Shown here piece after piece: positions 50,669 to 59,727 of a DNA stretch of 64,000 nucleotides. Every line of letters starts with the position of its first letter. Within the stretch, counting starts at the first letter, position 1. Origin of the DNA: Microbacterium sp. VKM Ac-2923 (GTDB lineage: Bacteria > Actinomycetota > Actinomycetes > Actinomycetales > Microbacteriaceae); contig NZ_JALGRP010000001.1 of NCBI RefSeq assembly GCF_022815605.1, positions 624,686 through 688,685 of the forward strand, read 5' to 3'. The notes beneath the pieces were generated by a model that saw only the letters and a program-made list of their open reading frames with translations, was not told where the DNA came from and ran no database searches. A program made the position numbers and the translations under genes.

Positions 50669-52498
50669 TCAGTACTTCCTCTCCAGCGGCGGGTAGCGCA
50701 GCTCCCCGGCCTCGTTCTTGGTGAACACCACGGGCTTCCAGCCGAGTTCGATGTGATCGGCGGGGTGCGACGAGTGGGGGTCTCCCGACAGGTACGCCAT
50801 GGTGTGCTGCATGTACTTCTCGTCGTCGCGCGTGGGGAAGTCGTCGCGCATGTGACCGCCACGGCTCTCTTCACGGTTCTGCGCCGAGTAGACCACGACC
50901 TCGGCCAGGTCGAGCAGGAAGCCGAGCTCGACGGCCTCGAGCAGGTCGGTGTTGAAGCGCTTGCCCTTGTCGTCGACGTGGATGTTCTTGTAGCGCTCAC
51001 GGAGGTCGGCGATGACGTCGAGCACCTTCGACAGCGACTCGTGCGTGCGGAAGACCTGCGCGCCCTTGTCCATCTCGTCCTGGAGCGTCTTACGGAGGAC
51101 CGCGATGCGCTCGGTGCCGCTGTTGTTGCGCAGGTGCTCGATGAGTCCACGCACCTCGGCGGCGGGGTCTTCGGGCAGCGGCACGAAGTCGGCGGTCTTG
51201 ACGTACTCGACGGCGTTGCGGCCGGCGCGCTTGCCGAAGACGTTGATGTCGAGCAGCGAGTTGGTGCCGAGGCGGTTGGAGCCGTGCACCGAGACGCAGG
51301 CGCACTCGCCCGCGGCGTACAGACCGGGGACGACGGTGTCGTTGTCGGCGAGCACCTCGGCCTTGATGTTGGTGGGGATGCCGCCCATCGCGTAGTGCGC
51401 GGTCGGCATGACCGGCACGGGCTCGACGACCGGGTCGACGCCAAGGTACGTGCGGGCGAACTCGGTGATGTCGGGGAGCTTGGTCTCGAGAACCTCGGCA
51501 CCCAGGTGCGTGCAGTCCAGGAGCACGTAGTCGCGGTGGGGGCCGGCGCCGCGACCCTCTGCGACCTCTTGCACCATGCAGCGCGCGACGATGTCGCGGG
51601 GGGCGAGGTCTTTGATCGTGGGTGCGTAGCGCTCCATGAAGCGCTCGCCACTGGCGTTGCGCAAGATCGCACCCTCGCCTCGGGCGCCCTCGGTGAGAAG
51701 GATGCCGAGACCGGCGAGGCCGGTGGGGTGGAACTGGAAGAACTCCATGTCCTCGAGCGGCAGACCCTTGCGCCAGACGATGCCGACGCCGTCACCGGTG
51801 AGGGTGTGGGCGTTGGAGGTGGTCTTGAAGATCTTGCCGAAGCCGCCGGTCGCGAAGACGACGGCCTTCGACTGGAACACGTGCAGCTCACCCGTGGCGA
51901 GGTCGTACGCCACGACACCGGCGACCTGCGTGTTGCCTGCGGCATCCTTCACCGTGACGAGATCGAGCACGTAGAACTCGTTGAAGAAGTTGATGCCGAG
52001 CTTGACGCAGTTCTGGAACAGCGTCTGCAGGATCATGTGGCCGGTGCGGTCGGCGGCGTAGCAGGCTCGGCGCACGGGGGTCTTGCCGTGATCGGCGGTG
52101 TGGCCGCCGAAGCGTCGCTGGTCGATCTTGCCCTCGGGGGTGCGGTTGAACGGCAGGCCCATGTTCTCGAGGTCGATCACGGCGTCGATGGCCTCTTTGG
52201 CGAGGATCTCGGCGGCATCCTGGTCGACGAGATAATCGCCGCCCTTGATGGTGTCGAAGGTGTGCCACTCCCACGAGTCCTCTTCGACGTTGGCGAGCGC
52301 CGCCGCCATGCCGCCCTGCGCCGCGCCGGTGTGCGAGCGGGTGGGATAGAGCTTCGAGATGACCGCGGTGTTCGCCCCGGGGCCCGCCTCGATGGCCGCG
52401 CGCATGCCGGCCCCGCCGGCGCCGACGATCACGACGTCGAACTGGTGGTAGTGGACGCCGTCTTTGACGATCGAATCCGAAGAAGTCTGGGTGCTCAC
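50669..52498 (-). CDS. sdhA: Succinate dehydrogenase flavoprotein subunit
   Basis: Oxidises succinate to fumarate with covalent FAD. The 609-residue protein has the FAD fold [14 protein letters not shown], the FAD-histidine block [35 protein letters not shown] and [11 protein letters not shown]. Normal length for the actinobacterial/E. coli type. GTG start 47 nt after sdhD. Confidence 0.97.
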   Translation of the reverse strand: MSTQTSSDSIVKDGVHYHQFDVVIVGAGGAGMRAAIEAGPGANTAVISKLYPTRSHTGAAQGGMAAALANVEEDSWEWHTFDTIKGGDYLVDQDAAEILAKEAIDAVIDLENMGLPFNRTPEGKIDQRRFGGHTADHGKTPVRRACYAADRTGHMILQTLFQNCVKLGINFFNEFYVLDLVTVKDAAGNTQVAGVVAYDLATGELHVFQSKAVVFATGGFGKIFKTTSNAHTLTGDGVGIVWRKGLPLEDMEFFQFHPTGLAGLGILLTEGARGEGAILRNASGERFMERYAPTIKDLAPRDIVARCMVQEVAEGRGAGPHRDYVLLDCTHLGAEVLETKLPDITEFARTYLGVDPVVEPVPVMPTAHYAMGGIPTNIKAEVLADNDTVVPGLYAAGECACVSVHGSNRLGTNSLLDINVFGKRAGRNAVEYVKTADFVPLPEDPAAEVRGLIEHLRNNSGTERIAVLRKTLQDEMDKGAQVFRTHESLSKVLDVIADLRERYKNIHVDDKGKRFNTDLLEAVELGFLLDLAEVVVYSAQNREESRGGHMRDDFPTRDDEKYMQHTMAYLSGDPHSSHPADHIELGWKPVVFTKNEAGELRYPPLERKY

Positions 52499-52544
52499 GT
52501 GTGCGATACCTCTGCTGTCAGGGGGAGGAAGGGATGCCGTCGGC

Positions 52545-53003
52545 TCACGCCGCCTGGCACGCGTCCCACAGGGAGCTGCTCTCGGTCACGCCGAGGCAGG
52601 GGTCGAAGGTGAAGACGACGAGCGTGCCGAGCAGGATCAGGAACCCGGCCGAGACCCAGAGCGACCCGACCAGGATCGAGCGGATGCGGGCATTCGTGAC
52701 GTAGTCGTTCACGATCGTGCGCATGCCGTTGGCGCCGTGGATGAGAGCGAGCCACAGCATCAACACGTCCCACCACTGCCAGAACGGCGAGGCGAGCTTG
52801 CCCGCGACGAACGCGAAGTCGATCTGATGGATGCCGTCGTTCGTCATCAGGTTGACGAACAGGTGGCCGAAGATGAGGACGATCAGCAGCACGCCGGAGG
52901 CGCGCATGTAGATCCAGCCCCACTTCTCGAGGTTGGAGCCCTTCTTGCGGACGCTCGGAGTGCGGGGGGCGGGGATCGTGGCGGCTTCTTGGGCGACGGA
53001 CAT
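52545..53003 (-). CDS. sdhD: Succinate dehydrogenase membrane anchor subunit D
   Basis: A 152-residue protein with three TM segments (about residues 32-52, 74-94 and 111-131). A histidine in the second TM region ([13 protein letters not shown]) is the expected haem b ligand, and [10 protein letters not shown] precedes TM1. The ATG overlaps the sdhC stop by one base (TGATG). With SdhC it anchors SdhAB and reduces menaquinone. Confidence 0.92.
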   Translation of the reverse strand: MSVAQEAATIPAPRTPSVRKKGSNLEKWGWIYMRASGVLLIVLIFGHLFVNLMTNDGIHQIDFAFVAGKLASPFWQWWDVLMLWLALIHGANGMRTIVNDYVTNARIRSILVGSLWVSAGFLILLGTLVVFTFDPCLGVTESSSLWDACQAA

Positions 53004-53437
53004 CAGTGGCTCCCGGTGACGGCGCTGAAGACGTTGATCAGGTGGCGGGGGGTGAAGCCGAGCATCGTGACGACCCACAGGCCCAGGACGCCCCACCACA
53101 GCTGACGCTGGTGACGCGTGGCCCAGGGCCAGAAGTCGACGAGGATGATGCGCAGGCCGTTGAAGGCGTGGTACGCAATCGCGCCGACCAGGGCCACCTC
53201 GCCGAGGCCCATGATCGGGTTCTTGTACGTACCGATGACGGCGTCGTATGCCTCGGGGGAGACGCGGATGAGTGCCGTGTCGAGGATGTGGACGAGGAGG
53301 AAGAAGAAGATCGCGACACCGGTGATCCGGTGCAGGACCCACGACCACATGCCTTCGCGACCACGATAGAGAGTGCCGCGGGGCCTCTTCGACGTGGTCT
53401 CTTTCACCGACGGCGTGGCACGTGCTGGTGCTGACAC
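53003..53437 (-). CDS. sdhC: Succinate dehydrogenase cytochrome b556 subunit C
   Basis: A 144-residue anchor subunit with three TM segments (about 34-54, 77-97 and 115-133). It has the family pattern MWSWVLHRITGVAIFFFLLVH with conserved Ser/Arg quinone-site residues and AYHAFNGLR with the haem-ligand histidine. First gene of the operon; GTG start preceded by GGGAGGACGACC. Confidence 0.93.
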   Translation of the reverse strand: MSAPARATPSVKETTSKRPRGTLYRGREGMWSWVLHRITGVAIFFFLLVHILDTALIRVSPEAYDAVIGTYKNPIMGLGEVALVGAIAYHAFNGLRIILVDFWPWATRHQRQLWWGVLGLWVVTMLGFTPRHLINVFSAVTGSH

Positions 53438-53507
53438 GGTCGTCCTCCCTGATCGAACACGATGTAGGGGCCGACACCGGCCCCGAGCGTCACACGGGCG
53501 CCCCTGA

Positions 53508-53551
53508 ATACTACGTCCGGCCTATGAAGCGCGGGGATTAGGGAGGCCTAA
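53508..53551 (-). promoter_or_regulatory. sdh promoter with candidate DtxR/IdeR iron box
   Basis: TAGTAT on the minus strand (53508-53513) is a good -10 about 70 nt before sdhC. TTAGGGAGGCCTAAC (53538-53552) keeps the TTAGG-N5-CTAAC spacing of the DtxR/IdeR consensus and falls just upstream of the -35 position. Iron control of the Fe-S-rich Sdh complex would make sense. The right-hand CCTAA extension of the consensus is not conserved, so this is tentative. Confidence 0.45.
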
Positions 53552-53653
53552 CACTCTCTCGACATCGAGATAAATGCGGGGGCCTGCGCAGCGCCGATTC
53601 ACCCGGTCCGCGGGCGTCGAGGGCGGCCGATGCGGGGCGATAAGGTCGGAGCC

Positions 53654-54772
53654 ATGTCAGACCGTGCTATCGACGACTTCTACGCCGTGATCCCCGCCGG
53701 AGGGATCGGCAGCCGCCTCTGGCCGCTCTCGCGGGCGGACGCCCCGAAGTTCCTCCACGACCTCACCGGCTCGGGCCAGACCCTCCTGCGCGACACGTGG
53801 GACCGTCTCGCCCCGCTCGCGGGTGAAGACCGCATCGCCGTCGTCACCGGACGTGCGCACCGCGCCGCCGTCGAGCGGGAGTTGCCGGGCGTGCCCGATC
53901 ACAACGTCTTCCTCGAGTCGGAGCCGCGCGACTCCTCCGCCGCGATCGGCCTCGCCGCCGCGATCCTCGTGCGCCGCGAGCCCGACGTGATCATCGGCTC
54001 CTTCGCGGCCGACCACGTCATCCGCCAGACCCGGCAGTTCGACTTCGCGGTGCGCCAGGCGGTGGCCGTCGCCCGGGCCGGTTACATCTGCACGATCGGC
54101 ATCCAGCCCAGTGAACCGTCGGTGGGATTCGGCTACATCAAGCAGGCCGGCGAGCTGATCGTCGACGGCGCGCCCGAGGCCTACATGGTCGAGCGGTTCG
54201 TGGAGAAGCCCGACCTCGAGACGGCGAAAGAGTACTTCACCGACCGCGCCTACCTCTGGAACGCGGGCATGTTCATCACGCGCGCCGACGTGCTGCTCGC
54301 CGAGCTCGCCGTCAACGAGCCCGAGCTGCATGCGGGTCTGCTCGAGCTCGCCGAGTCGTGGGACGACCGCGAACGCCGAGGCCCCGCCGTGGACCGCATC
54401 TGGCCGGGGCTGAAGAAGATCGCCATCGACTACTCCGTCGCCGAGCCCGCGGCCGAGAAAGGTCGCCTCGCCGTCATCCCCGGGCACTTCGACTGGGATG
54501 ACGTGGGCGACTTCGCCAGCCTGTCCAAGCTCAACTCCTCGGGTGGCCGCAACGAGCTCGCGATCCTCGGCGAGGACGCCCGCGTGCTCTCCGACGCCTC
54601 CAGCGGCATCGTGGTCTCGCAGACCAAGCGCGTGATCAGCCTCATCGGCGTGCGCGACATCGTCGTGGTCGACACTCCCGACGCCCTGCTCGTCACCACG
54701 ACCGAGAACGCCCAGCGCGTCAAGGGCGTCGTCGACGCGTTGAAGCTCACGGGCCGCGGCGACGTGCTCTGA
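53654..54772 (+). CDS. manC: Mannose-1-phosphate guanylyltransferase
   Basis: Makes GDP-mannose from mannose 1-phosphate and GTP for wall polysaccharides and glycosylation. The 372-residue protein is a single-domain guanylyltransferase: the nucleotide loop AVIPAGGIGSRLWPLSRADAPKF, SFAADHVI, GFGYIK, VEKPD and WNAGMF. No C-terminal isomerase cupin, so it is the one-function form. ATG 53654 is preceded by GGAG. Its final 65 nt have a diverged second copy at 55274-55340. Confidence 0.95.
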   Translation: MSDRAIDDFYAVIPAGGIGSRLWPLSRADAPKFLHDLTGSGQTLLRDTWDRLAPLAGEDRIAVVTGRAHRAAVERELPGVPDHNVFLESEPRDSSAAIGLAAAILVRREPDVIIGSFAADHVIRQTRQFDFAVRQAVAVARAGYICTIGIQPSEPSVGFGYIKQAGELIVDGAPEAYMVERFVEKPDLETAKEYFTDRAYLWNAGMFITRADVLLAELAVNEPELHAGLLELAESWDDRERRGPAVDRIWPGLKKIAIDYSVAEPAAEKGRLAVIPGHFDWDDVGDFASLSKLNSSGGRNELAILGEDARVLSDASSGIVVSQTKRVISLIGVRDIVVVDTPDALLVTTTENAQRVKGVVDALKLTGRGDVL

Positions 54773-54870
54773 GGGGTCGACTCGGCGGGCAAATGCCAGC
54801 AGCAGATCGCGCCCGTCAACGTCGACACCATGGCCGCTGGAAGATCCGTCCCATCAGCGAAGATCGGGCG

Positions 54871-55110
54871 TTAAGCGGCACTCCTGGTGTAGAAAGCCCA
54901 GCCGGCGCCGCCTCCGATGTAGTAGCACGCCTTCGCAACTCGAACGTAGGAGTTGTTGTACGCGGGACTCGAGGATGCCGCCACGCACGCGTTCTTCTGG
55001 AGTAACCGCCGTGCTGCGTCAGGGTCCCGCCGCTTGCGCGGCTGAAGGTGCTCCTAGAGCTGCGACGCACACAAGTACTGCTGCGATGGTTCCGGTAACG
55101 GTTTGCGCAT
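54871..55110 (-). pseudogene. Broken small secreted protein gene
   Basis: A strong GGGGGG site precedes ATG 55110, giving Met-Arg-Lys, but then the frame must shift by one to read a clear Sec signal (VTGTIAAVLVCVAALGAPSA, then AQA). It must shift back near the TGA at about 55020 to read the mature part (DAARRLLQKNACVAASS, then YNNSYVRVAKACYYIGGG), ending TAA at 54871. With both shifts repaired it would be a secreted protein of about 80 residues with two cysteines. Either a real pseudogene or two sequencing errors. I do not recognise the family. Confidence 0.55.
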
Positions 55111-55273
55111 AATTGCCCCCCTTGGGCCTATGTCCGTTAGCTGCCGACGGGTGTCGACCGCGAGAACGTAGCAGGTCGGCCGCTGCGCGAATGACGTCTC
55201 GACCGACTGACCGAGCGGGCGATTGGTCTACCGCGTCATGTCGCTTCGCATTGAGATCCGCTCGCGCCTACCG

Positions 55274-55340
55274 AGAACGCAGCGGATGAAGGGCGTCGTC
55301 GATGCTCTGAAGCTCACCCGACGCGGCGACGTCCGCTGAC
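55274..55340 (+). pseudogene. manC: Second copy of the manC 3' end
   Basis: Encodes the last residues of ManC again (KGVVDALKLTRRGDVR then stop, against KGVVDALKLTGRGDVL) with scattered nucleotide changes, about 560 bp after the real end. There is no start or upstream homology. The pair brackets the broken secreted-protein gene. Confidence 0.9.
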
Positions 55341-55400
55341 ACCGGATGCCGCAGTGTGCGGCGTCCGCTGACACCGGATGCCGCAGTGTGCGGCATCCGG
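55330..55400 (+). terminator. Duplicated 32-bp unit ending in a terminator hairpin
   Basis: A 32-bp unit is repeated (55330-55361, 55362-55393), both with CGTCCGCTGACACCGGATGC. The second copy completes a perfect hairpin, 55374-55385 with 55389-55400 and a 3-nt loop, followed by TTCCTCTTC. Confidence 0.75.
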
Positions 55401-55566
55401 TTCCTCTTCATGGCGCACCGTGTGGCGTTCGCATGACGCGAGATTGCGTCTTTGTAACCATTGCCGCGCGCGGCGTCCCCCGGCACGCAAGCACGGCGAC
55501 ACAGTAGGTAACGTGACGGGATCGTCCCCCGAACCCGTTGGGGGCACCCGTCTTGGAGGACCCCTC

Positions 55567-56682
55567 GTGAAGACCACGAAGAAGGCCGTCATCAGCGGCC
55601 TCGCCATGTTCGGCGCTGCCGCGCTGCTCGCCGGTTGCGGCGCAGCTCCTGAGAGCAACGGCGCGAGCGCCGGAGCCGGGGGCGATGTCGTCGACGGCTT
55701 CACCCCGTGCCTCATTTCGGATGAGGGCGGCTGGAATGACAAGTCGTTCAATCAGTCGGCCAAAGAGGGCATGGATCGCGCCGCCGAGGAACTCGGTGTG
55801 AAGTCGGTCGAAGTGGAGTCGAGCTCCGCGAACGACTACGCCCCCAACCTCGAGAACCTCGTCGCCGAGGGGTGCACCTTCATCATCTCGGTCGGTTTCA
55901 AGCTGGGTGCCGACACCGTCGCCTCCGCCACGGCCAACCCGAACCTGCAGTACGCCATCATCGACGACCGGGCCGACACCGACAACGACGGCGAGACCGA
56001 CGCCCCGAACATCAAGCCCCTGTTGTTCGACACGGTGCAGGCTGCGTATCTCGGTGGCTACGCCGCCGCCGCGTACTCCGCCGAGGCCGGCGTCAACAAG
56101 GTCGGCACGGTCGGTGGCATCCCCATCCCGCCCGTCACGATCTTCATGGATGGCTTCGTCGACGGCGTGCAGAAGTACAACGAGGACAAGAGCGCCAGCG
56201 TCCAGACCTTCGGCTGGGATGTCGCCGCGCAGAATGGTTCGTTCACCGGGGCCTTCGCGGCCAACGACGCCGCGAAGCAGGCCGCGCAGGGTCTGCTCGA
56301 CCAGGGTATCGACGTGCTCCTGCCCGTCGGCGGCCCGATCTACAGCAGCGCCGCCGACGCCATCCGCGACAGCGGTGGCAAGAGCGTCATGCTTGGTGTC
56401 GACTCCGATCTGGCGCAGGCCGACCCGGCGGTGTCCGAGCTCGTGCTCACCTCGATCCTGAAGCGCATCGACCAGGCCGTTTACGACTCGGTCCTGGCCA
56501 CCGCCAAGGGCGAGTACGACGCGACCCCGTATGTGGGCACCCTTGAGAACGAGGGCGTCGGCCTGTCGGGCTTCGGTTCTTTCGAGAGCAAGCTCCCCGC
56601 GGGTCTGACCGACGAGATCGAGGCTCTGCGCCAGCAGATCATCTCGGGCGAGCTCACGGTCACGTCGCCCAGCTCGCCGTAA
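55567..56682 (+). CDS. BMP-family nucleoside-binding lipoprotein
   Basis: Substrate-binding protein of an ABC importer. The 371-residue product has a lipoprotein signal with lipobox LLAGC (Cys24), then a periplasmic-binding fold of the Med/BMP (PnrA-like) family: DEGGWNDKSFNQSAKEG, GFKLGADTV, YLGGYAAAAYS, GGIPIPPVTIFMDGF and the hinge-region DSDLAQ. BMP proteins bind purine or pyrimidine nucleosides. The GTG start has TTGGAGGA at good spacing. It heads a gene set with the ATPase, two permeases and three nucleoside-breaking enzymes, which supports a nucleoside ligand. Confidence 0.93.
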   Translation: MKTTKKAVISGLAMFGAAALLAGCGAAPESNGASAGAGGDVVDGFTPCLISDEGGWNDKSFNQSAKEGMDRAAEELGVKSVEVESSSANDYAPNLENLVAEGCTFIISVGFKLGADTVASATANPNLQYAIIDDRADTDNDGETDAPNIKPLLFDTVQAAYLGGYAAAAYSAEAGVNKVGTVGGIPIPPVTIFMDGFVDGVQKYNEDKSASVQTFGWDVAAQNGSFTGAFAANDAAKQAAQGLLDQGIDVLLPVGGPIYSSAADAIRDSGGKSVMLGVDSDLAQADPAVSELVLTSILKRIDQAVYDSVLATAKGEYDATPYVGTLENEGVGLSGFGSFESKLPAGLTDEIEALRQQIISGELTVTSPSSP

Positions 56683-56740
56683 TTCGAGCTCACTCCACCG
56701 CGGGCCGTCGGATTTCTTCTCCGACCGGACCCCGCGCCGG

Positions 56741-56845
56741 GTTTGAGATCCTCGACCTCGGTCGGTCGGACCAGCAGTCCGACCGACCGAGGGTTTGAGA
56801 TACTCGACCGCGGTCGGTCGGACCAGCAGTCCGACCGACCGCGGT
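56741..56845 (+). terminator. Two tandem hairpins after the lipoprotein gene
   Basis: A 52-bp unit beginning GTTTGAGAT is repeated (56741 and 56793). Each copy forms a long perfect hairpin with loop CCAGCAG: 15 bp (56756-56770 with 56778-56792) and 16 bp (56807-56822 with 56830-56845). The second is followed by TTCTTTCC. They probably let the binding protein be made in excess over the ATPase and permeases by partial termination or 3'-end protection. Confidence 0.88.
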
Positions 56846-56884
56846 TTCTTTCCGTCCCCCCACCTCTCGAATAGGGTGCACAGC

Positions 56885-58402
56885 ATGAAGCTCGAGCTCC
56901 GCGGCATCACCAAGCGGTTCGGGTCCCTGGTTGCGAACGATCACATCGATCTCGTCGTGCGACCGGGTGAGATCCACGCTCTCCTCGGAGAGAACGGTGC
57001 CGGCAAGTCCACTCTGATGAACGTTCTCTACGGCCTCTACCAGGCTGACGAGGGCGACATCCTGCTGGACGATGTCGTCCAGCGTTTCCGAGGACCGGGC
57101 GATGCCATGTCCGCGGGAATCGGCATGGTGCACCAGCACTTCATGCTCATCCCCGTCTTCACGGTCGCCGAGAACGTCATGCTCGGACACGAGAACACCA
57201 AGGCACTGGGCGCGCTCGATCTCAACGCCGCCCGCCGCCATGTGCGCGAGGTCGCTCAGCGGTTCGGCTTCGAGGTCGACCCCGACGCCCGCGTGGGCGA
57301 CCTGCCGGTCGGCGTCCAGCAGCGCGTGGAGATCATCAAGGCCCTCTCGCGCGACGCCAAGGTGCTCGTCTTCGACGAGCCGACCGCGGTGCTCACCCCG
57401 CAGGAGACCGACGAGCTCATGGCCATCATGAGGCAGCTGCGAGATGAGGGAACCTCCATCGTCTTCATCACGCACAAGCTGCGCGAGGTGCGCGAGGTTG
57501 CTGATCGCATCACGGTCGTCCGTCTGGGCAAAATCGTCGGCGAGGCCGAGCCCACAGCCAGCAATGCGGAGCTCGCCTCCCTCATGGTCGGCCGCGCGGT
57601 CGAGTTGACCGTGCAGAAGGAGGCGCCGAAGGCGGCGTCGTCCGGAGGCCTTTCCATTCGAAGCCTCCGCGTCGTCACGCCGGAGGGCACCGTCGTCGTC
57701 GATGACGTCGATCTCGATGTGCGTCCGGGGGAGATCCTCGCCGTCGCAGGCGTACAGGGAAACGGCCAGACCGAGCTCGTCGAAGCCATCGTGGGTCTCG
57801 CCGACCGGGTGACCGGCACGATCAGCCTCGACGGAACCGACCTCGTCGGCAAGAGCGTCCGCGCCATCCTCGACGCCGGCGTCGGATTCGTTCCCGAGGA
57901 TCGAAAGGAAGACGGCCTCGTCGGCGGTTTCTCCGTCGCGGAGAACCTCATCCTGGACCGCTCCTCCGATCCGGCGTTCGTCTCGGGCGGCACGATCCGT
58001 CGGGGCTCGCTGGGCGAGTTCGCCCGCGACCGCATCGCCGAGTACGACATTCGCACGCAGTCGGCATCCACCCCTGTGGGCACTCTGTCGGGCGGCAACC
58101 AGCAGAAAGTCGTCATCGCCCGTGAGATGAGCCGATCGCTCAAGCTCTTCGTGGCGGCGCAGCCCACCCGTGGCGTCGACGTCGGCTCCATCGAGTTCAT
58201 CCACAAGCAGATCGTCGCCGCACGCGACGCGGGCGTGCCCGTGATCGTCGTGTCGACCGAACTCGACGAGATCGCGGCCCTCGGCGACCGCATCGCGGTC
58301 ATGTACCGCGGCAGCGTTGTCGGCATCGTGCCCGGTGACACCCCGCGCGACGTGCTCGGGCTCATGATGGCGGGCGAGAAGCCCGCGGAGGAGGCAGCGT
58401 GA
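56885..58402 (+). CDS. Nucleoside ABC importer ATPase (double NBD)
   Basis: A 505-residue ATPase with two nucleotide-binding domains, as in sugar/nucleoside importers of the RbsA/NupA kind. The first has Walker A GENGAGKST, signature-like LPVGVQQRVEI and FDEPTAVLTPQE. The second has the degenerate P-loop VQGNGQTEL, signature LSGGNQQKVVIA and a degenerate Walker B (LFVAAQPTRGVD). The ATG lies 7 nt after TAGGGT (56872-56877), so an internal leaderless promoter beyond the hairpins is possible. The stop overlaps the next GTG. Confidence 0.93.
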   Translation: MKLELRGITKRFGSLVANDHIDLVVRPGEIHALLGENGAGKSTLMNVLYGLYQADEGDILLDDVVQRFRGPGDAMSAGIGMVHQHFMLIPVFTVAENVMLGHENTKALGALDLNAARRHVREVAQRFGFEVDPDARVGDLPVGVQQRVEIIKALSRDAKVLVFDEPTAVLTPQETDELMAIMRQLRDEGTSIVFITHKLREVREVADRITVVRLGKIVGEAEPTASNAELASLMVGRAVELTVQKEAPKAASSGGLSIRSLRVVTPEGTVVVDDVDLDVRPGEILAVAGVQGNGQTELVEAIVGLADRVTGTISLDGTDLVGKSVRAILDAGVGFVPEDRKEDGLVGGFSVAENLILDRSSDPAFVSGGTIRRGSLGEFARDRIAEYDIRTQSASTPVGTLSGGNQQKVVIAREMSRSLKLFVAAQPTRGVDVGSIEFIHKQIVAARDAGVPVIVVSTELDEIAALGDRIAVMYRGSVVGIVPGDTPRDVLGLMMAGEKPAEEAA

Positions 58403-59727
58403 GCGGCCACACCCCCAGCGCCGGCGGTTCCGGTGAGACCGGGATCCCGCCCGAGCAGCTACCGACCGCGTCGGGTCCGCTGACCGGCCACGCTCCGGTC
58501 GAGACGCCTCCGCCGCCGCGCACCAATCAGTTCCTCACCGAGTTGCTCCGGTCCTCGTGGATCACCACCGTGCTCGCTGTGGTGGCCGCCATGATCGTGG
58601 GCGGTGTACTGATGGCCGCGACCAACGAAGACGTACGCACCGCGTCGGGCTATTTCTTCGCGCGACCCGGCGACATGATCAGTGCGGTGTGGAACGCCGT
58701 CTACGGCGGGTACGAGGCCCTTGTTCGCGGTGCCGTGTTCAACGCTCGAGGCACCGACTTCGCAACTCAGATCCGACCGTTGACGAATACGCTCGGCTTC
58801 GCCGCCCCGCTGATCGCCGCCGGGCTCGGCGTGGCGCTGGCTTTCCGCGTCGGTCTGTTCAACATCGGCGGCCGAGGTCAAATCCTCATCGCGTGCGCCT
58901 TCGCGGGGCTCGTCACCTTCAACCTCGACCTGCCCATGATCGTGCAGTTGCCGCTCACCTTGATGGTCGGAATTGCCGGCGGTGCGCTCTGGGGTGGCAT
59001 CGTGGGTCTTCTGAAGGCTCGCACGGGAGCGCATGAGGTCATCCTCACGATCATGCTCAACTACGTCGCCTATTACCTTGTGACGTGGATGGTGCGAACC
59101 CCCGGGCTGCTGCAACGCCCCGCCGGCGACCAGCCCATCTCAGCCGCGACGCCCGCGAGCGCCCAGTTCCCGGAGCTTCTCGGGCCGCAGTTCCCCCTGC
59201 TCGACCTGGGCTTCGTGATCGTCGTGGCCGCCACGGTCTTCGTGTGGTGGCTTATGGAGCGTTCGAGTCTCGGCTTCCGTCTGCGCGCCGTGGGCGAGAA
59301 CCCCCACGCCGCGCGAGCGGCTGGTATCTCGGTGCCGCGCATGTACATCTACGCGATGCTTTTCGCCGGAGGCCTGGCAGGGCTCGCGGGCATGAACCAG
59401 ATCCAGGGGTCGGTGACATCCGGCTTCGACGGGCTCATCGACGCGGGGATCGGCTTCGACGCCATCACCGTGGCGCTGCTCGGCCGTAGCCGTCCGTGGG
59501 GCGTCTTCGCCGCAGGCATCCTGTTCGGCGCCCTCAAGTCGGGCTCCTTCACGATGCAGGCCTCCCAGGGCATCCCCGTCGACATCGTGCTCGTCGTGCA
59601 GGCGCTCATCGTGCTCTTCATCGCGGCGCCGCCGCTGGTGCGCACGATCTTCTTCCTCCCCAAGACCGAGGCCGAGCGCTCGGCCAAAGTCCGCGCCAAG
59701 GCAGCCAAGAAGGCGGTGGCGGCATGA
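58399..59727 (+). CDS. Nucleoside ABC importer permease 1
   Basis: A 442-residue BPD_transp_2 permease with an unusually long Pro/Gly/Thr-rich cytoplasmic N-terminus (about residues 1-45) before about nine TM segments. The family motifs are NIGGRGQILIACAFAG, GAHEVILTIMLNY and GENPHAARAAGISV followed by FAGGLAGLAGMNQI. The GTG start overlaps the ATPase stop (GTGA), and its own TGA overlaps the next ATG (ATGA), so the three are coupled. Confidence 0.92.
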   Translation: MSGHTPSAGGSGETGIPPEQLPTASGPLTGHAPVETPPPPRTNQFLTELLRSSWITTVLAVVAAMIVGGVLMAATNEDVRTASGYFFARPGDMISAVWNAVYGGYEALVRGAVFNARGTDFATQIRPLTNTLGFAAPLIAAGLGVALAFRVGLFNIGGRGQILIACAFAGLVTFNLDLPMIVQLPLTLMVGIAGGALWGGIVGLLKARTGAHEVILTIMLNYVAYYLVTWMVRTPGLLQRPAGDQPISAATPASAQFPELLGPQFPLLDLGFVIVVAATVFVWWLMERSSLGFRLRAVGENPHAARAAGISVPRMYIYAMLFAGGLAGLAGMNQIQGSVTSGFDGLIDAGIGFDAITVALLGRSRPWGVFAAGILFGALKSGSFTMQASQGIPVDIVLVVQALIVLFIAAPPLVRTIFFLPKTEAERSAKVRAKAAKKAVAA

